A stretch of 33,179 nt of DNA, from positions 1 through 33,179 of the forward strand of contig REBL01000196.1 in NCBI GenBank assembly GCA_007692755.1, read 5' to 3'. This DNA is from Nodularia sp. (in: cyanobacteria) (GTDB lineage: Bacteria; Cyanobacteriota; Cyanobacteriia; Cyanobacteriales; Nostocaceae). Each line of letters starts with the position of its first letter. The stretch's first letter is position 1. The notes under the pieces were generated by a model. The model was not told the origin of the DNA and ran no database searches. It saw nothing but the letters and a program-made list of their open reading frames with translations. Below are positions 16,687 through 24,232 of the stretch, piece after piece. Position numbers and translations under genes: made by a program.

Positions 16687-18201
16687 CTAAAGTTCCCACC
16701 CTTGAGGCTGTGTGATTGGGCTATGCTCAGGTTGCGGCTTGCTGTCAATTAGCATCTTATTCCAACCACCTGTTTGACCAGGCGAAACTCTTTGAGCTTG
16801 GGGTAATTCAGCCAGTATGCCAGAGACCAAATCCTGATTTTGCTCATGGTCTTTAAAAGCGATGATCACTGTATCAAGGGAACGCAAAAAGTCAAGCGGT
16901 AATTCCTGACTTTCGCTTACACTCCAATACAATGTGGGTTTACGCTTTTGTTTGTCAATAGTCGATTCTAAGGCAATTACAGAGAGAACTTCAATCGGGT
17001 TACTCAGTAGTACCGCTCTTTTAACTGTAGTATCCGTAGCTACCCAAAAACTACCATTTTTGCTCAATTCAGAGTTGAGAGGAATAGCGGTGAAGTCACC
17101 TGTTAATTCTAACTGCTTGGTTTGAGTGGGAACATCATCAAGTGTACGTTCTACAAATACTGCTTGACCTGTTTGACTGCCATAGAGCCAACCCTGTTGA
17201 TACAGTTTGGTGAGCAGAGAATTGGGTAAATTGTACTGCTGGTTTAACTTGAGGCGTATTGGTTCCCAGTTTGCTGGTTCTGGTGCAGGTGATAAATTTA
17301 TGGGCTTGACTGTTGGTGTGGCATTTTCAGTGTTTTGCTCTATCAATGTTTGGATAGGTTCATCGTCTCGTTTTGTGGAGATGTCTGGTATGGCATTTCC
17401 AGCATTATGTTCTATAAGTTTCTGGATTAGCTGGTCATCCCTCTGGGGAAGATAACTGACACCTCGATGCTTTTGTAAACCTGCAAAAGTATACGCCTTG
17501 CCTAAATGCGTACCACTGAAAGCCACGCTATCAAGTTGGTAACTAATGCCTTTGACTTTGCCTGTGCGAGTATAGCCAACGCGGACATTGATCCCTTGTT
17601 GTTGTAGTTGCCCGATTAACTCTGGCATGATGGGATGGTTTTGGGTTGCTTCGTCAAGCGATCGCTGAAGTTTAACTCTAACACTTTCTTCTCCAGTTCT
17701 AGCTAATTGCCTGCGTTCACCAGTGCTTGGACTGTGTTTATCTTTCTCCCAACTGGCTGGCACAGATTGTAAATTGTATTCTTTCTCCAGCTTGCGGATG
17801 ATGACTTCACTTCTGCGTTTGTCCCAGCTATCAGAAACCGTAGTCCCATCCAATTGAATCCGACTGGCAGCAATATGTGCGTGATCATGTTCCCGATCAA
17901 CATGACGCACCACTATATATTGATTCATCTCAAAACCCATTGCTTGCAAATACTTCTGAGCGATTTCGTGCCAAGTGTCATCATCCAAACTCTCATGGTG
18001 GGGCAAACTGAGGGACGCATGGTAAACAGCCCTACTAACTTTTGGGTTTAATTTTCTCGATAGACCAAACTCAGTTGCTAATTCACGTGGATTGGTTCCT
18101 TCCATGTTCCCACCAATATATCTGGCTCCCTCTTTACCAAAAAGGTAGTCTAACAGTTCTCGGAAACTTTTACCTTTGACGTGCTTGCCAATCATTTTCA
18201 T
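16687..18201 (-). CDS. mobA: MobA/VirD2-type relaxase (MOBP-like)
   Basis: A 504-aa protein with an N-terminal relaxase domain of about 180 residues. The three-histidine metal site is His100-x-Asp102-x2-His105-x-His107-x-His109 in RHVDREHDHAHIAASRI, and Tyr19 in RELLDYLF is the likely nicking tyrosine. The family nicks one strand at oriT and pilots it through a conjugation channel. The remaining 320 residues include a TOPRIM-like-looking segment (VLLSNPIEVLSVIALEST, then LDTVIIAFKDHEQN) that may belong to a primase or DNA-processing domain. The MobC-like gene lies 62 nt upstream on the same strand. No coupling protein or type IV secretion gene is in the window, so the element would be mobilizable, not self-transmissible, on this evidence. 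Confidence 0.85.
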   Translation of the reverse strand: MKMIGKHVKGKSFRELLDYLFGKEGARYIGGNMEGTNPRELATEFGLSRKLNPKVSRAVYHASLSLPHHESLDDDTWHEIAQKYLQAMGFEMNQYIVVRHVDREHDHAHIAASRIQLDGTTVSDSWDKRRSEVIIRKLEKEYNLQSVPASWEKDKHSPSTGERRQLARTGEESVRVKLQRSLDEATQNHPIMPELIGQLQQQGINVRVGYTRTGKVKGISYQLDSVAFSGTHLGKAYTFAGLQKHRGVSYLPQRDDQLIQKLIEHNAGNAIPDISTKRDDEPIQTLIEQNTENATPTVKPINLSPAPEPANWEPIRLKLNQQYNLPNSLLTKLYQQGWLYGSQTGQAVFVERTLDDVPTQTKQLELTGDFTAIPLNSELSKNGSFWVATDTTVKRAVLLSNPIEVLSVIALESTIDKQKRKPTLYWSVSESQELPLDFLRSLDTVIIAFKDHEQNQDLVSGILAELPQAQRVSPGQTGGWNKMLIDSKPQPEHSPITQPQGWEL

Positions 18202-18263
18202 TTTCCAGGAAACCGCCTCCGCAGCCTTCGTGCAATGTCCGTAGAAGGGTTATGTCTGGTACT

Positions 18264-18620
18264 TTATGCTTCGTCCTGTATATCATTGTTGAAATCGATG
18301 TCAGCAATTTCTCGCCGCACTTGTTTGACCAAGTTTTTCACTTGTTCTAACAATCCTCTATCCACGGCTACTGGTTCTCCCATGAGTACCGTTGTATTAA
18401 TTGCTTTAGCTATTTGGTTGAGATTATTACCTATTTTACCCAATTCCCAATAAGTTTGACCTGCCACTCTGGTAACACGCCTGGGCAATTTGTTCTTCAA
18501 AGTTTTGCTACGAAACAGTTCACTGACGGTCAGACCATTTTCTCGTGCCATTTGTAATGCCGCTTGCCGTTCTTCTAGAGTCAGCATTATTTCTATTTTG
18601 CAAGAACGCTTCTGTCCCAT
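18264..18620 (-). CDS. mobC: MobC-like relaxosome accessory protein
   Basis: A 118-aa protein with the layout of the MobC family. A ribbon-helix-helix-type N-terminus (EIMLTLEERQAALQMARENGLTVSELFRSKTL) is followed by the family signature YWELGKIGNNLNQIAKAIN (about residues 57-75) and a C-terminal coiled helix. MobC proteins bind oriT and help the relaxase melt and nick it. It is the first gene of a two-gene mob operon, read away from the non-coding block where oriT should lie. No ribosome site is strong enough to settle the start. Confidence 0.8.
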   Translation of the reverse strand: MGQKRSCKIEIMLTLEERQAALQMARENGLTVSELFRSKTLKNKLPRRVTRVAGQTYWELGKIGNNLNQIAKAINTTVLMGEPVAVDRGLLEQVKNLVKQVRREIADIDFNNDIQDEA

Positions 18621-18960
18621 TGCATCTGTTGCTTCTCAACTTTTTCTAGTTTGACGGAAGCATTAAGATTTTTGATTAACCATTGGGACATTGTTGAGCA
18701 AAATTTTTAAAGGACATTGAGTTTCCCACTTGCCGAATTTCCTTTTTGAAAGGATGCACCGGATGACATATCGTTTTTAGATCAACTTCGCCTCTGTCAC
18801 GCTGGTTGACATACTGAGATAGGGGAACCGTGAACAGAGGGCAAGTTTGTTGCCGCACTTGGGGGGTACTTTTTTTCTCCCTAGACAAAATATCCGGATA
18901 GCAACATAGCTTGCTACCCACAAAAACTGATTTCGCCTTCTCAAATTAAGCGCTGGACGA
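18621..18960. other. candidate oriT region upstream of the mob operon
   Basis: No credible gene is seen in these 340 nt between the MobC-like start and the 11-bp repeats. Two small perfect hairpins occur: GGCAA/TTGCC arms at 18840-18854 and TAGCAA/TTGCTA arms at 18899-18916. Near 18752-18765 GGATG is repeated directly around CACC, next to a CCTTT/AAAGG hairpin. Position beside mobC, small hairpins and absence of genes all fit oriT, but I could not recognise a nick-site sequence. Confidence 0.4.
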
Positions 18961-18966
18961 ATCGGC

Positions 18967-19021
18967 AATGGATCTGAATTGGATCTGGATTGGATCTGGA
19001 TTGGATCGCAATTGGATCTAT
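18967..19021 (+). repeat. parC-like 11-bp direct repeats, cluster 1 (five units)
   Basis: Five head-to-tail 11-mers of consensus ATTGGATCTGR start at 18967, 18978, 18989, 19000 and 19011. The fourth has the variant GGATCGCA. A degenerate unit AATGGCACA followed by a T-run closes the cluster. Each unit holds a GATC. The period is about one helical turn, so all units face the same side of DNA. Confidence 0.85.
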
Positions 19022-19094
19022 AATGGCACAATTTTTATCAATAATTAGGGTTTATTGCGAATACAAATATTACATAAGCTACGTAGGCTAGAGA

Positions 19095-19182
19095 ATTGGA
19101 TCTAAATTGGATCGCAATTGGATCTGAGTTGGATCTGAATTGGATCTGTGTTGGATCTGAGTTGGATCTGTGTTGGATCTGA
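19095..19182 (+). repeat. parC-like 11-bp direct repeats, cluster 2 (eight units)
   Basis: Eight head-to-tail 11-mers of consensus RTTGGATCTGW start at 19095 and run every 11 bp to 19182. The second unit is the GGATCGCA variant. Like cluster 1 it is closed by ATTGGCACA plus a T-run (19183-19197). The 62-73 nt between the clusters is AT-rich and may hold the par promoter. Two clusters of 11-bp repeats beside a parM-type gene is the layout of parC of plasmid R1. Confidence 0.85.
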
Positions 19183-19364
19183 ATTGGCACACTTTTGGCA
19201 AGTAAATTTCTGAGCAGAAAAGTAATGACTTGATCACCATTTGTGAAAAAAAATATCCAAATGGCTAAAATTTGCCTCAAAAAAAATAGACAGTAGAAAG
19301 ATGTTCACAGGCAATATTTGCATTTAAGTTAAAAACAGCTTTTACGCATAACACAATTACAGTC

Positions 19365-20615
19365 ATGTCAAACCTGATAGTCAGCTTTGACCCTGGAGCT
19401 TCTTTGACCAAGATTGTTTACGAACTAGCGACTGAAGGACAGCCACGCCTAATGACAATGGAACCAGAGATGCTGAAGTTGCCTCAAAGTTCGATTGACG
19501 CTTATATGTCAAGTCGCAAGGGTATGGAATCTTCTCAACCAGCAGATGAAGCCTGGGTGTCTTGTGCCGCAGATGATCATACACAATGTACAGTGGTAGG
19601 ATTCTTAGCACGACAGTTTTCTGCATCCGCCAGACTCGATAAACTCAAGTACGAAACCTCAATTCACAAAGTTTTGGCAGTGATTGGTGCGATCGCCTGC
19701 GGGTGTGCGCGGAGTGCGATCGCTTCGGGTAAAACGCAAAGTGCAATCGCCGGAGGCGGCGCTAAGTCCTGCGGACACGCTACGCGAATGCCCATCGCTC
19801 AACAGAATCAATTGCCCAACAAGTTTTCACTATCACTGACCTCACTACTGCCCTATGGTGAATATCAAAATCGCCAAGCATTTGAGCAACAGTTGCGGAA
19901 TGCACTCAAGGATTTTAAGTTTCGGGGTCAAAGGTTGCGGGTGAAACTGGAGCGATTCGAGTGTCTACCTGAAGGTGCGGGATTAGCAATGATTCGTCAA
20001 CGCCAGAATGGTAAAGAATGGTTCAATACCCAAACCATTGCCGTACTAATGTTTGGGCATCGCAATACCAGTGTCTTATTATTTGAACGGGGCAAGATGA
20101 CGGCGGGTTACACCAATGGGTTAGGTTTTCACCAAATGGTCAAGCGCGTAATTGAACGTACATCTGGGCAGGATGCCACTGCTTTGACCTCTGCCATCTA
20201 TGCAGCTGGTTCAGATATCACCGTGGATAACCCAGCAATTCGCGCGTTGGTCAAAAGCCGAGACCCAAAAAACATTGATTACGAATTGCAGATGATTGTT
20301 AATGCCATTACTACGGCTAAAGCTGAGTATTGGTCTAGGCTTTACGATTGGCTGGAATCAACTTTACCTGCGGTGAACGAGGTGATTTTGAGTGGTGGTG
20401 CAGCGTTGTACTTAGAACAAGAGCTACAAGACTGTTTTCCAGAAATTTCCACTTACTGGGGTACTGACTTACAGCAACAGGTACAAAAGATTTTTCAGAA
20501 TAATAGTAATGATTGTTACCATACTTTTCGAGAGCAAGAAGCTTTATCCTTTAGGTTAATTGATGCTTTTGGTTTGTTTATGCGGTTTAGAGCGCAAATG
20601 GAGAAAGTAGCATGA
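19365..20615 (+). CDS. parM: ParM/StbA-like actin-type partition ATPase
   Basis: A 416-aa protein of the actin/Hsp70 ATPase fold. Phosphate-1 motif is at residues 7-13 (SFDPGASLTK), and the adenosine motif VILSGGAALYLEQEL is at about 340-354. A phosphate-2-like strand IAVLMFGHRNTSVLLF lies in the middle. ParM-type proteins form filaments that push plasmid copies apart once capped by ParR bound to parC. The 11-bp repeat clusters lie directly upstream and a ribbon-helix-helix-type protein follows with an ATGA overlap. About residues 109-145 are translated from a GC-rich dispersed repeat inserted in frame (19689-19799), which is not normal for the family and would form a surface loop. Confidence 0.8.
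   Translation: MSNLIVSFDPGASLTKIVYELATEGQPRLMTMEPEMLKLPQSSIDAYMSSRKGMESSQPADEAWVSCAADDHTQCTVVGFLARQFSASARLDKLKYETSIHKVLAVIGAIACGCARSAIASGKTQSAIAGGGAKSCGHATRMPIAQQNQLPNKFSLSLTSLLPYGEYQNRQAFEQQLRNALKDFKFRGQRLRVKLERFECLPEGAGLAMIRQRQNGKEWFNTQTIAVLMFGHRNTSVLLFERGKMTAGYTNGLGFHQMVKRVIERTSGQDATALTSAIYAAGSDITVDNPAIRALVKSRDPKNIDYELQMIVNAITTAKAEYWSRLYDWLESTLPAVNEVILSGGAALYLEQELQDCFPEISTYWGTDLQQQVQKIFQNNSNDCYHTFREQEALSFRLIDAFGLFMRFRAQMEKVA
19689..19799. repeat. Nostoc-type GC-rich dispersed repeat inserted in frame in parM
   Basis: About 110 bp with two GCGATCGC octamers and the runs CGGAGGCGGCGCTAAGTCC and GCGGACACGCTACGCGAATG, which look like the palindromic small repeats scattered through Nostocales genomes. 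It keeps the parM frame open and adds an Ala/Gly/Cys/Ser-rich stretch. Confidence 0.7.
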
Positions 20616-21181
20616 CTACCAATAAAAAACAGCCCAAAAATCATCACAATGGTAAACCACGTCAAGTTTTTAGATTTTGTTACCACCCTTATTCAGATAC
20701 TATTGATGGGAAGCTAATGGCATATCTGCAACAGGGATATGGCGAGCGTTCTAGCAAAGAAATGGTCTTACAAGCATTACGAATGTGTTGGTTACCTTTA
20801 GCCTACAAAGCACAAGCAAATGCAAGTGTAGATATTACTGATTCAGAACTGCGTCGCATAGGGTTAATTTGTTGTCATTCCCTCGAACAACACTTGGCTT
20901 ATTTACGGATGGAATTAGGACTACCACACAAATCAACTGATATTTTGCCTGTACCTCTTAGTAACATAAGTAATCCTCAAGCCTTGGCTGCTCTGTTCGG
21001 TTTAGATGCTGGTAATTTCACTAGCCATGCTCATGCAAATGATAATTTTAGCAACCAAAGTCAAAATATTAGCAATAACAATAGTCATAGCCAACCACAA
21101 CCAAAAATTGATTCTGATGCGTTCATTCCTGGTACAGGGTCTTTTCATGATCATACAGACGATATGTTTGAAGATATTTAA
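20612..21181 (+). CDS. parR: ParR-like centromere-binding protein
   Basis: A 189-aa protein. Its ATG overlaps the parM stop (ATGA), as is usual for parMR pairs. The N-terminus has a strand and two helices of ribbon-helix-helix type (RQVFRFCYHP..., GERSSKEMVLQALRMCWLPL). That fits the ParR DNA-binding fold, which would bind the 11-bp repeats. The second half is a His/Asn/Gln/Ser-rich disordered tail that ends in an acidic amphipathic run (DDMFEDI), the kind of C-terminal peptide through which ParR caps ParM filaments. Primary sequence similarity to known ParR is weak, so this call depends on position and layout. Confidence 0.6.
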   Translation: MTTNKKQPKNHHNGKPRQVFRFCYHPYSDTIDGKLMAYLQQGYGERSSKEMVLQALRMCWLPLAYKAQANASVDITDSELRRIGLICCHSLEQHLAYLRMELGLPHKSTDILPVPLSNISNPQALAALFGLDAGNFTSHAHANDNFSNQSQNISNNNSHSQPQPKIDSDAFIPGTGSFHDHTDDMFEDI

Positions 21182-21227
21182 GTATTAATTAATCCACAGT
21201 TAGTGAAACCACAAGGAAGTAAAAAAG

Positions 21228-21998
21228 ATGGCAGCAATTCACTTTATAGATGGTGAAAAGGGAGGAGTCGGCAAGTCTTTGTTTGCCAGAGTCATGGTGC
21301 AGTACTGCATTGATCATAAACTATCTTATGAATTGGTAGAAGCCGACCCCAGTAATCCAGATGTGGGCATATTCTACCCAGGAAATCATAAAACCGCAGT
21401 TTTTAGTGAATCAGAGCGTAAAGCTTATGATGCTGATGAAATTTTCAATTTAGCACTACAAAATTCGGTGATTGTCAATTTACCTGCTCAAGTCTACCCA
21501 GCAGTAACAGATTGGATTGACCGGAATCAAATCCTGGAGATTACTGGCAAAAATAAGGTGAAAATATACAAATGGTTTGTTTGTAGTGGCGGTTATGATA
21601 GCGTCCAATTATTTATGCGATCGCTAGAACACTTTGAAAAGAAGATTAAGCATATATTTGTCCGCAACTGTGGTTTATGCGATGACTGGAAACACGTAGA
21701 TGGGCGGGATAATTTACAAGACTTAATCAAGGCTTATAAAGTAGCGGTAATCGATTTTCCCAAATTTAGCTATCGAGAACGGGATATCCTAGATGCGAAC
21801 CACATCAACTTTTCGGAAGCTAAGAATTATAGTGAATTAGGTGTATTAGGCAAACAAAGATTGCATAGTTTCCTGAAAAGAGCTTTTGAGGAAATTGAGA
21901 AAGCTAAAGTTTGGCATCCTCCTGTTGCTTCAATTACTCCACCTGTTAAAACAACTGATGATGCTACTATCAATAGCAAAGTTGCTACTCGGAACTAA
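21228..21998 (+). CDS. ParA/MinD-superfamily ATPase, MobD/TraL-like
   Basis: A 256-aa protein with a deviant Walker A at residues 10-17 (EKGGVGKS) right after an N-terminal strand MAAIHFID. It also has EADPSNPDVG, a switch-like acidic motif, and a second hydrophobic strand IVNLPAQV. The layout resembles the MobD/TraL proteins of mobilizable and IncP plasmids more than a classical ParA with an N-terminal helix-turn-helix. Such ATPases may position or couple plasmid DNA for transfer or segregation. It lies 46 nt after the ParR-like gene and 23 nt before the next start, so it is part of the same operon. A second NTPase beside an actin-type par locus is notable. Confidence 0.65.
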   Translation: MAAIHFIDGEKGGVGKSLFARVMVQYCIDHKLSYELVEADPSNPDVGIFYPGNHKTAVFSESERKAYDADEIFNLALQNSVIVNLPAQVYPAVTDWIDRNQILEITGKNKVKIYKWFVCSGGYDSVQLFMRSLEHFEKKIKHIFVRNCGLCDDWKHVDGRDNLQDLIKAYKVAVIDFPKFSYRERDILDANHINFSEAKNYSELGVLGKQRLHSFLKRAFEEIEKAKVWHPPVASITPPVKTTDDATINSKVATRN

Positions 21999-22021
21999 TC
22001 TCATTGACATCTTGTGTAAGT

Positions 22022-22804
22022 ATGCATAATTCTCACACTGAAGAACTCGATTTAGATGATCAGTTTTTGGATTCAGTCGCCGCTAGAGGCAAAGGGTTAA
22101 ATCGGATTCCTTACCCAACTCTTCTAGACTTAGCAATTCGAGGTAAAGATGATGCGTTCAAAGCTAGGGTTTGGGAAATAGTCGTTCAAACTGGAGTTGA
22201 CCCTGATGACCCAACTTTTTTGATGATGGTGGCTACAGGTAGGTTACAGGCGCTATTGGAAGATAATCCTAAAGAAATGGAGGCAATGTTTGACCAATGG
22301 CAAACCCAGCTTTATGATCATCTACAAAGTTATGAAAAAGCAGCAGTCAAAGGTCAGCAGAAAGCGATCGCTCATGCAGTGACAACATTAATTAAACACA
22401 CAGAATTTGAGCGGGCGATTCATTCTGTTCCTTCGCTCATTGCGGCTGGTATTCTGTTATTGATCACGGCGGCAGTTGGTGGAATTTTCAGTGTCGGGGG
22501 AATGCTTTGGTATCAATCGAGCAATTTAGATCCGGCTGGGCCACGTCAGCTGACTCAAGCACAAGCTGAGGCTCTGAAATGGGCTACCAGCAAAGAAGGT
22601 AAGTTTGCTCAACATCTCATGGACTGGAATCGAGATTTGTTGAGTCGAGATCATCGTGGTCAACTTGCCTGTAGCAAAGAAGTCCAGCGTCTGGGTGTAA
22701 CTCTGGAAATCGGAGCCAGTAGCAAAAAAGCCGCATCTGGTTTTTGCACTATTTGGGTACAGCCTCCAAATCAACGTAAGTTTACAACACTACCCAGGCA
22801 ATAG
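22022..22804 (+). CDS. membrane-anchored hypothetical protein of the par operon
   Basis: A 260-aa protein from the ATG at 22022; a TTG six codons upstream is possible. The first 135 residues are soluble, acidic and helical. One transmembrane segment, very hydrophobic (LIAAGILLLITAAVGGIFSV), lies near residues 139-160. About 95 residues follow, rich in Lys and Arg. I recognise no domain. It is the last gene of the par operon and could tie the ParA/MobD-like ATPase or the DNA to the membrane, which is inference from position only. Confidence 0.55.
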   Translation: MHNSHTEELDLDDQFLDSVAARGKGLNRIPYPTLLDLAIRGKDDAFKARVWEIVVQTGVDPDDPTFLMMVATGRLQALLEDNPKEMEAMFDQWQTQLYDHLQSYEKAAVKGQQKAIAHAVTTLIKHTEFERAIHSVPSLIAAGILLLITAAVGGIFSVGGMLWYQSSNLDPAGPRQLTQAQAEALKWATSKEGKFAQHLMDWNRDLLSRDHRGQLACSKEVQRLGVTLEIGASSKKAASGFCTIWVQPPNQRKFTTLPRQ

Positions 22805-22936
22805 AAGACAATTGTATTCTTCATCCACAGCCAGCAATGCAAGGGATTACACGAACAAAGTTTGCTGACCAATCAAAGGCATTTTCCTAGAAAAGTACGA
22901 TTAATTGTCAAATTTTCAATCTCAGAGGTTGAGCGT

Positions 22937-23470
22937 ATGTTTAATTGCAAACTTAACTGGTTTTGGCTGATGACAACCGGAGTTATGGTAGCAGCTTGTA
23001 CTCCTACTACCATAGATACAAGTGGCAATAGTGAAAGCAATATTGCCCAAGCTTCATCTATACCTAATTACCCCCCAATGTATAATGTTGAGGTGAAAGT
23101 CTGTGGTGATATTATTGCTCCGATTCGAGATGAGCAACGCTGTATCAACCAAAATCTGCGCTTGTGGGGGCCAGTAAAAGAAGCGAAATTAGTGCGTACA
23201 GGTATTTCTCTGCCATCTGTTTCTGCTGTAGATCATAAAGTTGCGATCGCTTCCCAAGGCTGTTATCCTGTTTACTCGGAACCTTCCCAGCCGCAGTTTT
23301 ATTGGGCTGACACAATTATTCAGGTTAATCGCGGTTCTACACCAACCATTGAAATCAAACAAACGCAACTTTCCAACCAGCAGATTTATGAGTTAATGAC
23401 TAATCGGCTTACCAGTCGGAGAATTGCCACCTTTGGCGGGATGGGCTGCGAACCTGCGCCTGTAAATTAA
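22937..23470 (+). CDS. predicted lipoprotein of unknown function
   Basis: A 177-aa protein from the ATG at 22937. An upstream ATG at 22862 adds 25 residues that would mask the signal peptide. The N-terminus is a lipoprotein signal: MFNCKLNW, hydrophobic core, then a lipobox VAAC with the modified Cys near residue 21. A Thr/Ser-rich linker and a secreted domain with four more Cys follow, which could pair as disulfides. No known domain is visible. It follows the membrane protein of the par operon by about 130 nt and may be a surface exclusion or envelope protein, but there is no direct evidence. Confidence 0.6.
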   Translation: MFNCKLNWFWLMTTGVMVAACTPTTIDTSGNSESNIAQASSIPNYPPMYNVEVKVCGDIIAPIRDEQRCINQNLRLWGPVKEAKLVRTGISLPSVSAVDHKVAIASQGCYPVYSEPSQPQFYWADTIIQVNRGSTPTIEIKQTQLSNQQIYELMTNRLTSRRIATFGGMGCEPAPVN

Positions 23471-23568
23471 AGTTTTTCGTTGTACGATAAGTCAAATCAA
23501 TTCCAAATTCACAAAAAGGTCAAGTACCCTTATTTTAGTGTCCTTCGGGTAAGGGTGGATGGGAAATG

Positions 23569-23601
23569 AAAAAACCCCGAATTAAATTAGATGATTCGGG
23601 G
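23569..23601 (-). terminator. intrinsic terminator
   Basis: Arms CCCCGAAT (23575-23582) and ATTCGGGG (23594-23601), followed on the minus strand by six T. It closes the minus-strand gene ending at 23610. Confidence 0.85.
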
Positions 23602-23609
23602 TATTGCAA

Positions 23610-24029
23610 TTAATCTTCTAGTTCCATCTCTTCATCATCTTGCTCGAAATCTTCATCTATCAATTCATCAGAATTGCTGCTTAAACTATTGAGTCCGTCG
23701 ATGCGTTTAGAACGAGCCGCTTTATGAGCAGCACGTCTATCTCGAATTTCATCCAGATTATTCAAGCCGTAAAGTTTACGGGCATAATTGATTAATTCTT
23801 TTAATGGTGTGTTGAAGTAATCCTTACGAAACTGAGAATTGTGTTTTTCCCAATCAAATTCTTGTGCGTTAAATCTGGACACTGCGGCTAATTCTCTTCC
23901 TGATTCTTCCCGCAATACTTCAATGACCATCAGATGTACCTTTTCCTGATAAGTCTTGACTCGTTCTAAGGCAGGAATGTGCTTTGCAATTTTGTTTCTT
24001 GGTTTAGCAAGTTTGCGAACATTAACCAT
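23610..24029 (-). CDS. basic/acidic-tailed hypothetical protein, relative of the next gene
   Basis: A 139-aa protein. The ATG at 24029 is chosen because AAGGAG lies eight bases upstream; the ATG at 24086 has no such site. The N-terminus is very basic (VRKLAKPRNKIAKH), the middle helical with FDWEKHN at about 59-65, and the last 20 residues are almost all Asp and Glu. The neighbour at 24233-24832 has the same plan, including FDWQKWN, so the two look like diverged paralogues. Basic head plus acidic tail suits a nucleic-acid or chaperone-type role, but no family is recognised. Terminators flank it on both sides. Confidence 0.6.
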   Translation of the reverse strand: MVNVRKLAKPRNKIAKHIPALERVKTYQEKVHLMVIEVLREESGRELAAVSRFNAQEFDWEKHNSQFRKDYFNTPLKELINYARKLYGLNNLDEIRDRRAAHKAARSKRIDGLNSLSSNSDELIDEDFEQDDEEMELED

Positions 24030-24151
24030 GAGAATCACTCCTTGATATTTTATTTTTCTCATAGAAACCGCATCGAAAGATGCCATCCGCCTCAGCTTAT
24101 TTATAACAGTTTTAATTTAAATAGAGTACAAAATTAGCTGTATTTCTCTAA

Positions 24152-24190
24152 AAAAATACCTGCATTATTTCAAATAACACAGGTATTTTT
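24152..24190. terminator. bidirectional terminator hairpin
   Basis: AAAAATACCTG (24152-24162) and CAGGTATTTTT (24180-24190) are perfect arms, with a second inner TTATTT/AAATAA pair. T-runs lie on either side, so it can end the minus-strand gene at 24233 and insulate the one at 24029. Confidence 0.75.
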
Positions 24191-24232
24191 CGCTAATTAT
24201 TATGTTAACTGTTGGGGATAAGTTGGAAGTAT

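Noticed and set aside
18967..19193. CRISPR array
   Set aside because: The units are contiguous 11-mers with no spacers between them, and no cas genes are in the window.
18676..19280. Open frames on the minus strand through the repeat region
   Set aside because: Their residues are only translations of the 11-bp repeats (repeating Ile/Gln/Ser/Asn/Asp/Pro) and of non-coding DNA; no ribosome site supports them.
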